Below, in pieces: positions 61,385 to 64,000 of a stretch of 64,000 nt of DNA. Origin of the DNA: Struthio camelus (taxonomy: Eukaryota; Chordata; Aves; Struthioniformes; Struthionidae). The stretch spans positions 136,845,950 to 136,909,949 of the forward strand of contig NC_090943.1 in the NCBI RefSeq assembly GCF_040807025.1, read 5' to 3'. Each line of letters begins with the position of its first letter. Position 1 is the first letter of the stretch. The position numbers and the translations under genes are program-made. The notes below the pieces were generated by a model. The model saw only the letters and a program-made list of their open reading frames with translations. It was not told where the DNA came from and searched no databases.

Positions 61385-64000
<2,616 letters not shown>

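Overview
The window is vertebrate nuclear DNA, almost certainly from a bird. It has widely spaced exons with GT-AG introns, one CpG island, a CR1 retrotransposon tail ending in ATTCTGTGA-type repeats, and an ancient MIR-type SINE relic. I cannot name the species. There is no bacterial, plasmid or viral gene content and no CRISPR array.

Two genes are supported, both on the minus strand. The main one is LYN, a Src-family tyrosine kinase. Its promoter and non-coding exon 1 lie in the CpG island at about 28.9-30.2 kb. A 21.4-kb first intron follows. Seven coding exons (2 to 8) then run from 8,050 down to 2,581 and encode the SH4 membrane anchor, the unique region, SH3, SH2, the linker and the glycine-rich loop of the kinase domain. 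The catalytic lysine and the rest of the kinase lie beyond the left edge. The seven exons join in frame for 264 codons plus one base, with reading-frame phases that agree at every junction. Exon 2 carries two donor sites 63 nt apart, matching the known LYN A/B (p56/p53) isoform choice.

The second gene is the 3' end of TGS1 (trimethylguanosine synthase). Its last coding exon is at 61,385-61,488, with a stop codon and a nearby AATAAA. Its other exons lie beyond the right edge. TGS1 followed by LYN in the same orientation is the gene order known from mammals, so this is a conserved synteny block.

Layout from left to right: 1-2,580 LYN intron 8; 2,581-8,050 the LYN coding exon cluster, with two very short introns (93 and 117 nt); 8,051-29,427 LYN intron 1, repeat-poor; 28,870-30,170 CpG island with promoter and exon 1; 30,170-61,220 intergenic DNA with the CR1 and MIR relics, short palindromes and small tandem duplications; 61,220-61,488 TGS1 3' end; 61,489-64,000 TGS1 last intron.

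I found no previously undescribed system. The best follow-ups are the conserved alternative donor in LYN exon 2, an octamer/ETS promoter pair with an overlapping TATA-like box facing the other way, a TAGCAG tandem acceptor in TGS1, and a few perfect palindromes.
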